A DNA stretch of 64,000 bases from Sporosarcina koreensis (lineage in GTDB: Bacteria > Bacillota > Bacilli > Bacillales_A > Planococcaceae): assembly GCF_000826145.2 (NCBI RefSeq), contig NZ_LN651337.1, positions 251,774 through 315,773 on the forward strand, written 5' to 3'. Shown here piece after piece: positions 25,788 through 34,113 of the stretch (position 1 is the first letter of the stretch; each line of letters starts with the position of its first letter). Below the pieces are notes generated by a model. The model did not search any database, was not told where the DNA came from, and saw nothing but the letters and a program-made list of their open reading frames with translations. A program made the translations under genes and the position numbers.

Positions 25788-26066
25788 TTGATTGAAAAGA
25801 AAATCATTGGGAGGCGTTCTATTGAAACGAATCGTCATCTTGAATACTGCCTGACCATTGCGTTCGGCATCCTGATAGGATTCCGCGGAACTTCCCTGTA
25901 CCGATGGGTGGTCTTGCGGAAACTCTGTCATCTGGAAACCCGGACGGCGCCCGATGAGCTGCTGGAAGCGGCGGACCGGCGCCGCGCCAGCTGGACCGGT
26001 GTCGTGATCGTCTGGGTGATGATGCTCGTGTATACAGGTTTGTTCCATCAGATCAGCCGTCTGTAG
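25788..26066 (+). CDS. Small two-helix membrane protein, probably frameshifted at its start
   Basis: The C-terminal 70 residues look real: a hydrophobic segment CLTIAFGILIGF, a charged middle (PDELLEAADRRRASW) and a second helix VVIVWVMMLVYTGLF. The in-frame TTG 25788 lacks a ribosome binding site. A good site, GGGAGG at 25809-25814, leads instead to TTG 25822, whose frame reads MKRIVILNTA and stops; adding one base before 25850 would fuse it to the hydrophobic segment. The 300 bases before it (25480-25787) hold no gene I can support. Function unknown. Confidence 0.45.
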   Translation: MIEKKIIGRRSIETNRHLEYCLTIAFGILIGFRGTSLYRWVVLRKLCHLETRTAPDELLEAADRRRASWTGVVIVWVMMLVYTGLFHQISRL

Positions 26067-26187
26067 CAGGAGATTTCAGGATCAATCACCACTCCTTACA
26101 GAAAGGCTGCCATTTTTAGTATTGTCAGAATAGTAGTTGCCGTCAGCGTCCGGGTTATATATGATGAGAGAAAAGGAGTTGGCAGAC

Positions 26188-26643
26188 ATGGAGATGGAGC
26201 GGGATGAGACGGAAGACAAGCGGCGCGACCGGCGTGTGCCGAACAGCGGGGAGCCGACACCGGCATTCAAAGGGGCCTCCTATGCGGCGCTGCTGATCGG
26301 GATCGGCGCGTATCTGATCGGGCTGTTCAATGCGGCGATGGAGCTGAATGAAAAAGGGTATTACTTCGCGATCCTCGTATTCGGCCTGTACGCGGCCGTG
26401 TCGCTGCAGAAGGCGGTGCGCGACCGGGAAGAAGGCATCCCGGTGACGCCGATCTACTATGGCATCAGCTGGATGGCCATCGTCATCGCGATTGCCCTCA
26501 TGGCGATCGGCCTGTTCAACGCGGGCAGTATCATTCTGAGTGAAAAAGGATTCTATGCGATGGCGTTCGTGCTCAGTATCTTCTCGGCGATCACCGTGCA
26601 GAAGAACGTCAGGGATACACAGAAGGCAAGGGAGCAGGATTGA
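26188..26643 (+). CDS. YiaA/YiaB family membrane protein
   Basis: A 151-residue protein with a charged N-terminal tail and two copies of the yiaAB unit: GLFNAAMELNEKGYYFA...SLQKAVRD and GLFNAGSIILSEKGFYA...TVQKNVRD, each with two membrane helices. ATG 26188 is chosen because AAAAGGAG at 26171-26178 is well spaced; upstream in-frame ATGs precede that site. The function of the family is unknown. Confidence 0.85.
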   Translation: MEMERDETEDKRRDRRVPNSGEPTPAFKGASYAALLIGIGAYLIGLFNAAMELNEKGYYFAILVFGLYAAVSLQKAVRDREEGIPVTPIYYGISWMAIVIAIALMAIGLFNAGSIILSEKGFYAMAFVLSIFSAITVQKNVRDTQKAREQD

Positions 26644-26705
26644 CAGACTGCTTTGCGGATTTCCAACTGCAGTGAAATGAATATCTCTACTCTATAACTT
26701 GTATA

Positions 26706-26743
26706 GGCATCCTGCGTCAACAACGCATGGATGCCCTTTTTAT
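26706..26743 (+). terminator. Terminator before the mhq operon
   Basis: GGCATCC and TGCG pair with CGCA and GGATGCC (one bulged T), followed by TTTTT. It isolates the YiaAB gene from the quinone operon. Confidence 0.75.
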
Positions 26744-26774
26744 ATTGTGCCCGCTTATCGTCAAGACTGCATAA

Positions 26775-26823
26775 TTGACGACAGCGTATTGAGGGAGTAT
26801 ATTTATCTTGAATTCAAGATAAA
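26775..26823 (+). promoter_or_regulatory. Promoter and MhqR-like operator of the quinone-resistance operon
   Basis: TTGACG (26775-26780), 17 bases, TATATT (26798-26803). A 22-bp perfect palindrome with arms TTTATCTTGAA and TTCAAGATAAA (26802-26823) overlaps the end of the -10 and the start site. It resembles the MhqR operator of B. subtilis (ATCTCGAATTCGAGAT type) and should repress the downstream pair until quinones are sensed. Confidence 0.8.
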
Positions 26824-26839
26824 AGAGGAGAGACCAATT

Positions 26840-27823
26840 ATGAACGGACTGAAAGGGATTCACCACATAACCGCCATCACAAGCAGCGCAGAAAAGAATT
26901 ACGAGTTTTTCACCTATACCCTCGGGATGCGACTCGTGAAGAAGACGGTGAACCAGGATGATATCCGTACGTATCATCTGTTTTTCGCAGATGATATGGG
27001 ATCGCCCGGCACCGATATGACGTTCTTCGATTTCCCCGGCATACCGAAGGGGACACACGGGACGAATGAAATCCACAAGACGGCATTCCGGGTGCCATCC
27101 GATGAAGCGCTCGGCTACTGGGTGAAGCGGTTCGACAAATACGATGTGCGTCACAGTGGCATCCAAGAAGTCTTCGGCAAGCAGACGATTTCATTCACGG
27201 ACTTCGATGACCAGCAGTATATGCTCGCGTCCGATGAAGGGAACACGGGTGTTGCCCCAGGGACGCCGTGGCAGGACGGACCGGTTCCGCTCGAATACGC
27301 GATTACCGGGCTCGGTCCCGTCCATATCCGGATTGCGGACTACATTCCGTTCAAGCAGCTGCTGGAGGACGTCATGCAGTTCCGTGAGATTGCGGCGGAT
27401 GGCGATCTCCATCTGTTCGAAGTCGGCGAGGGCGGCAACGGGGCGCAGGTCATCGTGGAGCATAATACGTCGCTGCCGAGCGGCCGGCAAGGGTACGGGA
27501 CGATCCATCACTCGGCATTCCGGGTGGCGGATGAAGGGGCGCTCCACGAATGGATCGGCCGGCTCAATGCGTTCGGCCTGACCAATTCGGGGTACGTCGA
27601 CCGGTTCTTCTTCCGCTCGCTGTATGCGCGGGTCGCGCGCGGGATCCTGTTCGAATGGGCGACGGACGGTCCCGGGTTCCTGGAGGACGAACCGTACGAA
27701 ACGGCCGGGGAGAAATTGTCACTGCCGCCGTTCCTTGAGCCGAAACGGGCGCAGATCGAGGCGGTCGTCCGGCCGATCGATACGGTCCGCAGCACGCGGA
27801 CGATCGAGAAGGAGTATCTGTAA
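26840..27823 (+). CDS. Ring-cleaving dioxygenase of the MhqA/MhqE/MhqO type (VOC superfamily)
   Basis: A 327-residue protein built of two vicinal-oxygen-chelate modules. Putative metal ligands are His in GIHHITAIT, His in GPVHIRIA or TIHHSAFRV and Glu in ILFEWATDGPG. In B. subtilis such enzymes degrade methylhydroquinone and catechol-like compounds. ATG 26840 follows GAGGAGAG. It stands behind an MhqR-like palindrome and before an MhqD-type hydrolase, the mhqED arrangement. Confidence 0.9.
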   Translation: MNGLKGIHHITAITSSAEKNYEFFTYTLGMRLVKKTVNQDDIRTYHLFFADDMGSPGTDMTFFDFPGIPKGTHGTNEIHKTAFRVPSDEALGYWVKRFDKYDVRHSGIQEVFGKQTISFTDFDDQQYMLASDEGNTGVAPGTPWQDGPVPLEYAITGLGPVHIRIADYIPFKQLLEDVMQFREIAADGDLHLFEVGEGGNGAQVIVEHNTSLPSGRQGYGTIHHSAFRVADEGALHEWIGRLNAFGLTNSGYVDRFFFRSLYARVARGILFEWATDGPGFLEDEPYETAGEKLSLPPFLEPKRAQIEAVVRPIDTVRSTRTIEKEYL

Positions 27824-27839
27824 GATGGGGGAGTTGAGC

Positions 27840-28448
27840 ATGCGGCACGTCTTCAGAGAAGGCACTGACAAAAGCCGCCCGGTGCTGCTTTTGCTGCACG
27901 GAACAGGCGGCACGGAGGAGGACCTGCTGCCCATTGCGGATATCCTCGATCCAGTTGCTTCGGTGCTCAGCGTGCGGGGGAATGTGCTCGAGAACGGCAT
28001 GCCGCGCTTCTTCCGCCGGCTGTCGGAAGGAGTGTTCGATGAAGAGGATCTCGTGTACCGGACGGGTGAATTGAAAGATTTCATCAACAGCGCTGCTGAC
28101 ACGTATGGGTTTGACATGTCGAATGTCGTGGCAGTCGGCTATTCGAACGGCGCCAACATCGCCGCCAGCCTGCTGTTCCATTTTGCCGATGTCCTGAAAG
28201 GTGCTGTGCTGCATCATCCCATGGTGCCGATCCGCAACAGGGATTTGCCGGATCTGACTGGCATCCCCGTCTGGATCGGTGCAGGTGCCAACGATCCGAT
28301 CTGTCCGCAGGCCGAATCGACAGAGCTGCACTCTTTACTGCAGCAGGCCGGCGCATCGGTCGAACTCCACTGGGAACACGCCGGCCATCAGCTGACGATG
28401 GCGGAGGTGAAGGCTGCTCAAGGATGGTTTATTCAAAAATTCCGATGA
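27840..28448 (+). CDS. mhqD: MhqD-type alpha/beta hydrolase (carboxylesterase)
   Basis: A 202-residue esterase. LLLHGTGGTEEDL provides the oxyanion loop, GYSNGAN the nucleophile Ser, GANDPICP the Asp, and HAGHQLT the His. It starts 16 bases after the dioxygenase stop; ATG 27840 (MRHVFREGT) is preferred over 27825 because GGGGGAG precedes it and MhqD proteins start this way. Together with the dioxygenase it detoxifies quinone-like electrophiles under the upstream palindrome. Confidence 0.88.
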   Translation: MRHVFREGTDKSRPVLLLLHGTGGTEEDLLPIADILDPVASVLSVRGNVLENGMPRFFRRLSEGVFDEEDLVYRTGELKDFINSAADTYGFDMSNVVAVGYSNGANIAASLLFHFADVLKGAVLHHPMVPIRNRDLPDLTGIPVWIGAGANDPICPQAESTELHSLLQQAGASVELHWEHAGHQLTMAEVKAAQGWFIQKFR

Positions 28449-28451
28449 CAG

Positions 28452-28538
28452 GACAATCCATTACAAACTACAAGATAGAAGCCAAAGCATCTCCGCCGGT
28501 TGAAGCGGAGATGCTCTTTTAACTTGCAATGGATTGTC
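28452..28538 (+). terminator. Terminator of the mhq operon nested in a larger inverted repeat
   Basis: The inner stem AGCATCTCCGC (28486-28496) with GCGGAGATGCT (28505-28515) is followed by CTTTT. Around it GACAATCCATTACAA (28452-28466) and TTGCAATGGATTGTC (28524-28538) are complementary with one mismatch. Confidence 0.8.
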
Positions 28539-28719
28539 TTGCAGCACAGAAAGCGGTCATCCAGAGAAACAATAGTCATCACTTATCGAGGAAGAATTTT
28601 GTCGGAATGATAAATGGTTTTAAGTTATTTGTCAAGCAGACTACTTGTGATGTTGGTGAAACAGGCGTAACATTGTTACAAATAGATGACAATGTAAACT
28701 TATAAAGGAGCTGAAGACG

Positions 28720-29232
28720 ATGAAAATAGGAAAAAAGATCACCGCGGGTATGGCTTTGAGCGGAATTCTTCTGATGGGAGCTTGCAGCAGCGACAAAGAG
28801 GCTGATGACGGAAATCAGACAGAGACCTCTACGATTCAAGTGTACGGGGATGTTGTTTCAGAAAATGACGGCTGTGTGCTGCAGAGCCAATTTAAACCGG
28901 GCGATAATATTGTATTCCGTATGGATGCTGTGGACCCTGTCACCGATGAGCAGATCAGTGAAGATGCGAAACTGACGGTCCATCTGTCAACCGGGGAGGA
29001 TCTTGAAATGCACCACGCGGCGCACCCATCAGGAGACACGGATCCGGTACCGGAGTTTTGGACCGTTGCTTACCAAGTGACTGATGATACGCCTACAGGG
29101 GTATTGAATTATTCGGTTACAGCAGAAATGGACGGCAAAAAAGGGGAGTTCAAACCGTTCGACGTGGCTCCATCCCTCTTGACGATTATCGACCCTGCAG
29201 ATGCAGCAACAGAAGAAGCCGGCGATAAGTAA
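28720..29232 (+). CDS. Lipoprotein of unknown function
   Basis: A 170-residue secreted lipoprotein: MKIGKK, hydrophobic core, lipobox LMGAC with Cys at residue 22, then an acidic linker. The mature part (YGDVVSENDGCVLQSQF, VFRMDAVDP, HLSTGEDLEMHHAAHP, FWTVAYQV, DTPTGVLNYSVTAEMDG) looks like an immunoglobulin-like beta sandwich with two His next to Met (MHH), possibly metal-binding. ATG 28720 follows AAAGGAG. A second lipoprotein gene lies 91 bases downstream, so the two may act together at the membrane surface. I do not recognise the family. Confidence 0.75.
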   Translation: MKIGKKITAGMALSGILLMGACSSDKEADDGNQTETSTIQVYGDVVSENDGCVLQSQFKPGDNIVFRMDAVDPVTDEQISEDAKLTVHLSTGEDLEMHHAAHPSGDTDPVPEFWTVAYQVTDDTPTGVLNYSVTAEMDGKKGEFKPFDVAPSLLTIIDPADAATEEAGDK

Positions 29233-29323
29233 GTTTCCAGCTGCCCAGTCCATAACGTGACATGTTGGAAGGACGATTGGATCCTTCCAATTTGTATGTA
29301 AGTAAAGAGGGAGAGTGAAGATT

Positions 29324-30793
29324 ATGCGAATGAGAAAAGAACTCGTCCTGCTCGCTTTGATTCTGACACTGATTCTTGCAGCTTGTACCAATAAAGAATC
29401 TGCTGAGAAATCCACCGATAAAAACAAAGAGAAAGAACCGGTCTTGAAAGATAATATTGAGCTGTCGGTAAAGGAAGCATACATTGATGATGAGGTGCAC
29501 TTCACCATCGACAGTCTCGAGTCCGGCATGGATGTCCAGCTGGAATGGACGGAAGTCGAAGGGGCCTATGATATCCAGAAGTTATATGCATTCATCGGGA
29601 CAGACTATACGTCCAAGGAAGTTCCGCTCGTAAAGGGGACAAGCGACGACGAGGGAAAATGGGAAGGGACATTCAGCGTCCCTTCAGGATTCGGCGGCAA
29701 TCACACTTTGTATGTGACGAGTGATGATAAGAAAATCGGCCAGACCGGATTTTTCGTACGGCCGAAGTTTTCCATATCACCGGAGTCAGGGCCGGTCGGT
29801 ACGGAAGTCACATTGGAAGCGGAAGGCTTGGATTGGCAGACGTATAAGTCCATGTGGAACCTGACATATGATAATAAATATACCGGAATGGTCTCCGGTG
29901 TTTCGACGCAAGGGAAAGCAAACGCTGTGTTCCGAGCAGCCGGAAGTGTCGGCGATCACTTCCTGAGTCTGCGATCCGGATACTTGGGCAGCCCGTACAT
30001 TAACCACGGTTCTTCACCACATACCGGATGGCCGGCACCGGATTTCGTTTTTACCGTGACGGATGAAGTGCCTTTGACGGAGGCATACGTTGAGAAAACG
30101 CCCGAAGCTGCAGGCGGCGGAGTCGAAATGCCGAAGCTGGAAAACAAAAAAGACGTGACAGTGGAATTGGATAAAGAAGAAGGCATTGTCGGCGAAGATG
30201 TCACACTGACCGCAAGCAATCTTCCGGCAGACAAGAAAGTCGAAGTTGTCTGGAATACGATGAAAGGGAACCGCGTCACTGACGCAGGGTTCGACGAGCA
30301 TAGTACTGTACTGGACACGGTTTCGTCCGGTACTGACGGAAAGGCAGTCTATAAATTTGCAATTCCGGATGATCTCGGCGGACTGCCGCATCGCATTGAC
30401 TTGAAAGTCGGTGAAGAGGTGTATGGGCAGACCTATCTCCGCATCACGCCATCCATCGTGGAACTATCACCTGCTTCCGGTCCGGCCGGAACTGAAATCA
30501 ATGTAACCATCAAAGGGGGAGGCTGGACGGAATACGACAACGCGTATTACTTAACATACGATAACGCGTATTCAGGCTATATGTGTGCCTTCAACAGCCA
30601 GGGAACCTTGGAGTACAAAGTCATCGCGACAGGGGAACCGGGTTATCACATCATCGATATGTATCCTGGCGTTTACGAACAGCAGGAGATTGACACGGAT
30701 ATGACGCTCATTCCGCAGCTGACATACAGAGAGGATCACCCAGGCTCAGGAATGCCGGCAATCCGTTATGGTTTTGAGGTTACCGAAAAGTAA
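29324..30793 (+). CDS. Large IPT/TIG-like repeat lipoprotein
   Basis: A 489-residue lipoprotein (lipobox LAAC, Cys21) with an acidic linker and repeated beta domains. Two related modules contain SPESGPVGTEVTLEAEGLDW and SPASGPAGTEINVTIKGGGW, followed by NLTYDNKYTGMVSGVSTQG and YLTYDNAYSGYMCAFNSQG, so the protein arose by internal duplication of an IPT/TIG-like fold. ATG 29324 is preferred, about 10 bases after AGAGGGAGAG. It follows another lipoprotein gene and ends at a terminator. A surface binding or scaffolding role is inferred. Confidence 0.78.
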   Translation: MRMRKELVLLALILTLILAACTNKESAEKSTDKNKEKEPVLKDNIELSVKEAYIDDEVHFTIDSLESGMDVQLEWTEVEGAYDIQKLYAFIGTDYTSKEVPLVKGTSDDEGKWEGTFSVPSGFGGNHTLYVTSDDKKIGQTGFFVRPKFSISPESGPVGTEVTLEAEGLDWQTYKSMWNLTYDNKYTGMVSGVSTQGKANAVFRAAGSVGDHFLSLRSGYLGSPYINHGSSPHTGWPAPDFVFTVTDEVPLTEAYVEKTPEAAGGGVEMPKLENKKDVTVELDKEEGIVGEDVTLTASNLPADKKVEVVWNTMKGNRVTDAGFDEHSTVLDTVSSGTDGKAVYKFAIPDDLGGLPHRIDLKVGEEVYGQTYLRITPSIVELSPASGPAGTEINVTIKGGGWTEYDNAYYLTYDNAYSGYMCAFNSQGTLEYKVIATGEPGYHIIDMYPGVYEQQEIDTDMTLIPQLTYREDHPGSGMPAIRYGFEVTEK

Positions 30794-30826
30794 ACCGGCA
30801 GTACGCCGTCAGGATTGCTTGAAGAA

Positions 30827-30859
30827 GGGCAGGGAATCGAACAGATTTCCTGTCCTTTT
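30827..30859 (+). terminator. Terminator after the IPT-like lipoprotein
   Basis: GGGCAGGGAATC (30827-30838) pairs with GATTTCCTGTCC (30844-30855), all positions paired if G-U is allowed, and is followed by TTTT. Confidence 0.8.
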
Positions 30860-31029
30860 CTGCTTGTCTGAATACGTGCAGCCTGTCATAGAGTAATATC
30901 CATATATCCAACCGCATTTCTAAAGAAAAGTATGGAGAGTACAGCATCTACAGCAAACTGAGGAACAATAAGCAGGAAGGGAACAAACGCAATTTGAAGT
31001 GGCATAAGAACTATATCTTCAGATAAAAT

Positions 31030-31097
31030 GAGGTGCCGGTTCGAGAAACTGTCTTGATTGGTTGAACAACCGAAACAGTATACCGAACTGGCACCTC
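31030..31097. repeat. Large nested hairpin between converging genes
   Basis: GAGGTGCCGGTTCG (31030-31043) pairs with CGAACTGGCACCTC (31084-31097), 14 bp with one G-U. Inside, ACTGT/ACAGT and GGTTG/CAACC-like pairings give a second stem. On the minus strand it follows the prolyl hydroxylase stop but has only a short T stretch. The rest of 30860-31121 holds no supported gene. Confidence 0.6.
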
Positions 31098-31121
31098 TTA
31101 CTAATCTAGTATTCAGCTGAA

Positions 31122-31757
31122 TTACCGGATCCGCTGTTTCCTCATCCACTGTGTCGCGACCCACTTCTCGCCGATTTCGACAGGCGCGCCGCCATGCAGT
31201 GTCATGTCGTTCAGTGCGGGATCGTTATAGAAGTACTCGAAATAGACGGCCATCCCTTTTTGCGGGGTGACGGACAGCTTCAAGTGGGGGAAGAACGTTT
31301 CGCCGCCCTGCTCGACGTCATTCAAGTACATGACGAGCGTGCTGATCCGGTTGTTCGTGACACGGCTGTTCGCTGAGAAATAGTCATGGTGCGCCTTGTA
31401 CTGCTGGCCGGGTGCGTAGCGCAGGATCTGCAGGCCTTCGCCGTGCTCGATCGGGATATTCATGACAGCTTCAATGCGCTTTTCAATCCGGGTGATGACC
31501 AGATTGTCCGTTTCGTCGATGAACATACTGCTGCTTGTCCGGATGTCGTTTTCTTCGCGTGTCGTGCCGATCTTGGACCGATTCAGCTTGTCGCTCGAAA
31601 GCCGGATCAGTTCGTCGCATTCTTCGTCGCTCAGCATGTTGCCGAGGACGACAACGAGCGGTTCTTCGACTTTGGCGACTATTTCGATTTCTCGGTCTGT
31701 GGTGATTTTCTTACCTATATGGTTGAATATCGTTTGCTCTTTATTTTCCGCTATCAA
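31122..31757 (-). CDS. Prolyl 4-hydroxylase, 2-oxoglutarate/Fe(II)-dependent
   Basis: A 211-residue oxygenase close in sequence pattern to the Bacillus anthracis collagen-like P4H: EPLVVVLGNMLSDEECDEL, HGEGLQILRYAPGQQYKAHHDYF (iron ligands His and Asp), GGETFFPHL and TLHGGAPVEIGEKW (distal His, Lys for 2-oxoglutarate). The TTG at 31757 is chosen as start, since AAAGAGGTG precedes it and the relative begins in the same IAENKEQTIF region. Its substrate here is unknown; no collagen-like gene lies in the window. Confidence 0.88.
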   Translation of the reverse strand: MIAENKEQTIFNHIGKKITTDREIEIVAKVEEPLVVVLGNMLSDEECDELIRLSSDKLNRSKIGTTREENDIRTSSSMFIDETDNLVITRIEKRIEAVMNIPIEHGEGLQILRYAPGQQYKAHHDYFSANSRVTNNRISTLVMYLNDVEQGGETFFPHLKLSVTPQKGMAVYFEYFYNDPALNDMTLHGGAPVEIGEKWVATQWMRKQRIR

Positions 31758-32158
31758 CTTGGAACACCTCTTTAGTTGTTTGAATTCCTTGAAACAAACA
31801 CAATCATGCAAAATGAGTGTACAGCCAATATCGGACTTCTTTTGAGTTTCACACTTCCTCTTTCATTCTAAATTCAATATATTTTAGCACGGCGGATAGA
31901 CTCCCGACAATCCGGAATGTAGTCGGAAAGGTAGTTATATATTCCTGTTTTTAGGTCTTCTTTGCGCTTTTAATCTACTCATCGTTCTCTTCGCTTTATT
32001 GAGAACTGTACACTTACTGAATCTTTTGTGAGATAGTAGACGTAGAAATGCTATCAGGGTGGAAGCGTATCCAGACACCTATTCAGCTGCCTTGCAGTCA
32101 ACTTTGTGTCATCCATCTGTTACTGAAGAGGAGTGAACACGTCATACTTACGAAAACT

Positions 32159-34078
32159 GTGAAACGAGTAATGAGTATCCTGCTGGCGGTTGCAATTTTA
32201 CCGATAGCTGCACCAACAGGCCAGGCAGCCTCACAAGACGACACCGTCACCATCCTGTTCACCCATGACCTGCATGATAACTTCCTGCCGTTTCAATTGG
32301 AAGGAGCGGGTGAAACGCGGACAGCCGGCGGCTATGCGCGGCTTGCGACTGTCATCCGGCAGCAGCGCGAGCAGTATCCCGATGCACTGCTCGTCGATGC
32401 GGGCGATTTCGCGATGGGTACCTTATTCCAGACGATCTATACGTCGGACGCACCCGGACTGCGCATGCTCGGGTATCTCGGCTATGACGTGACGACACTC
32501 GGCAACCACGAATTCGATTTCCGGGCGGCCGGCTTGTCAGAAAGTCTGCGGGCGGCACTCAAGAGCGGTGATCCGCTTCCGCAAATCGTCGCCTCCAATA
32601 TGGAATTTCCGGATGCCGAGGACGGCCAGATGCCAGCGGATCTGCAAGACCTGCAGGAGACCGTGCAGACATACGGTCTCGAAGACCATGTGGTGATCGA
32701 GCGGAACGGCATACGCATCGGGTTCTTTGGCCTGATGGGGAACGAAGCGGCCGGCAATGCGCCGATGTCGGGGGTCTCATTCGGTGATCCGGTTGACCGG
32801 GCGAAGGCGGCGGTGTCCGTCTTGAAGAATGAGAAAGCCGATCTGATCGTCGCGTTGTCGCATTCCGGTACGCACGTGGATCCTGCCCTTTCGGAAGATG
32901 AACTGCTGGCGGAAAAAGTGCCCGGCATCGACGTCATCATCAGCGGACACAGCCATACTGTGCTGTCCGAGCCGATTATTACCGGCAAGACAATCCTTGG
33001 TTCTGCGGGCCAGTATGGGGAGAATCTGGGGGTCCTGACGTTGAAGAGACAAAACGACGGATGGAAACTTGCTGACTATGAATTGGTGCCGGTCGATGAC
33101 TCAGTACCGGAAGATCCGGCAGTCTCAGAACTGATCAGAACTTATAAGCAAGTGATCCAAGACGAATACCTCCGTCCGTTCGGTATGCAATTCGATGAGG
33201 TGCTTGCCGCTTCGCCGTTCGACTTTACTCCGTTTTCCCAATTGGGGAGGGAGCAGAAGGAAGAGCCGATCGGGAATCTGATCGGCGATTCGTTCATCCA
33301 TATGGTTGAAGAGTTGGAAGGAACCGATTACGAGCCGGTCGCAGCAGCCGTCGTGCCTGTCGGAACCATCCGGAACACATTCCGGGAGGGGGATATCACG
33401 GTTTCCGATGTCTTCAATGCCAATTCGCTCGGCATCGGGCCAGACGGAATTTCCGGCTATCCGCTGCTCAGCATCTATCTGACAGGAAAAGAACTGAAGA
33501 CCGTCGCGGAAGTCGATGCATCGATCACTCCAATCATGAACACCGTGCAATTGTATATTTCCGGGCTGAGTTACATGTTCAATCCCAACCGGCTGCTCTT
33601 CAACAAAGTGACGGACATCCGCCTGCAGGACAGGGACGGCGTGACAGAGGAGATTGACGACGACAAACTTTATCGGGTCGTAGGCGGTTTGTACTCCGTT
33701 CAGATGCTGCCGTTTGTCAACGAGAAGTCCTTTGGTCTGCTGTCTGTCGTGCCGAAGACAAAAGACGGGGAGCCGATCGAAGACTTTGAAGATCACATCC
33801 TCTACATGAACGGTCAGCTGGAAGTGAAGGAATGGTATGCGATTGCAGAATACTTGAAGTCGTTCGATCAGCAGGAAGGCGTCCCGCAGATCCCTGGCTA
33901 CTATAGCGAGGAACAGGGCAGGAAAGTGGTCGAACAGGATTCCAGTCTGTCCGCTGTATTGAGCCAGCCGAACGGCATTATTTTGAGTGCGTATGCAGTC
34001 TTGGCTGCGGTGCTCGCTGTCATTGTTACACTGGTCGTATTCATCGTAAGACGGAAACGCCGCAAGAGGCTGCTGTAA
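32159..34078 (+). CDS. Membrane-anchored 5'-nucleotidase/metallophosphatase
   Basis: A secreted 639-residue enzyme: signal peptide (KRVMSILLAVAILPIAAP, cleavage after GQA), metallophosphoesterase domain (LFTHDLHDNFLP, VDAGDFAMG, TLGNHEFDF, SGHSHTVL), 5'-nucleotidase C-terminal domain (IGNLIGDSF, NSLG) and a C-terminal membrane helix with RRKRRKR tail. It probably releases nucleosides or phosphate outside the cell. The start is uncertain: GTG 32159 lacks a ribosome binding site, while AAGAGGAG (32126-32133) best fits an in-frame ATA at 32144. The region 31758-32143 holds no other gene. Confidence 0.85.
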   Translation: MKRVMSILLAVAILPIAAPTGQAASQDDTVTILFTHDLHDNFLPFQLEGAGETRTAGGYARLATVIRQQREQYPDALLVDAGDFAMGTLFQTIYTSDAPGLRMLGYLGYDVTTLGNHEFDFRAAGLSESLRAALKSGDPLPQIVASNMEFPDAEDGQMPADLQDLQETVQTYGLEDHVVIERNGIRIGFFGLMGNEAAGNAPMSGVSFGDPVDRAKAAVSVLKNEKADLIVALSHSGTHVDPALSEDELLAEKVPGIDVIISGHSHTVLSEPIITGKTILGSAGQYGENLGVLTLKRQNDGWKLADYELVPVDDSVPEDPAVSELIRTYKQVIQDEYLRPFGMQFDEVLAASPFDFTPFSQLGREQKEEPIGNLIGDSFIHMVEELEGTDYEPVAAAVVPVGTIRNTFREGDITVSDVFNANSLGIGPDGISGYPLLSIYLTGKELKTVAEVDASITPIMNTVQLYISGLSYMFNPNRLLFNKVTDIRLQDRDGVTEEIDDDKLYRVVGGLYSVQMLPFVNEKSFGLLSVVPKTKDGEPIEDFEDHILYMNGQLEVKEWYAIAEYLKSFDQQEGVPQIPGYYSEEQGRKVVEQDSSLSAVLSQPNGIILSAYAVLAAVLAVIVTLVVFIVRRKRRKRLL

Positions 34079-34113
34079 TGGGCAGCCAGTAGAGGGAAAA
34101 GGGGATTGCTGAT

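Noticed and set aside
30886-31029. Hydrophobic minus-strand frame beyond the prolyl hydroxylase
   Set aside because: It encodes a membrane-like stretch but has no ribosome binding site, and its open frame depends on passing through the hydroxylase 3' end.
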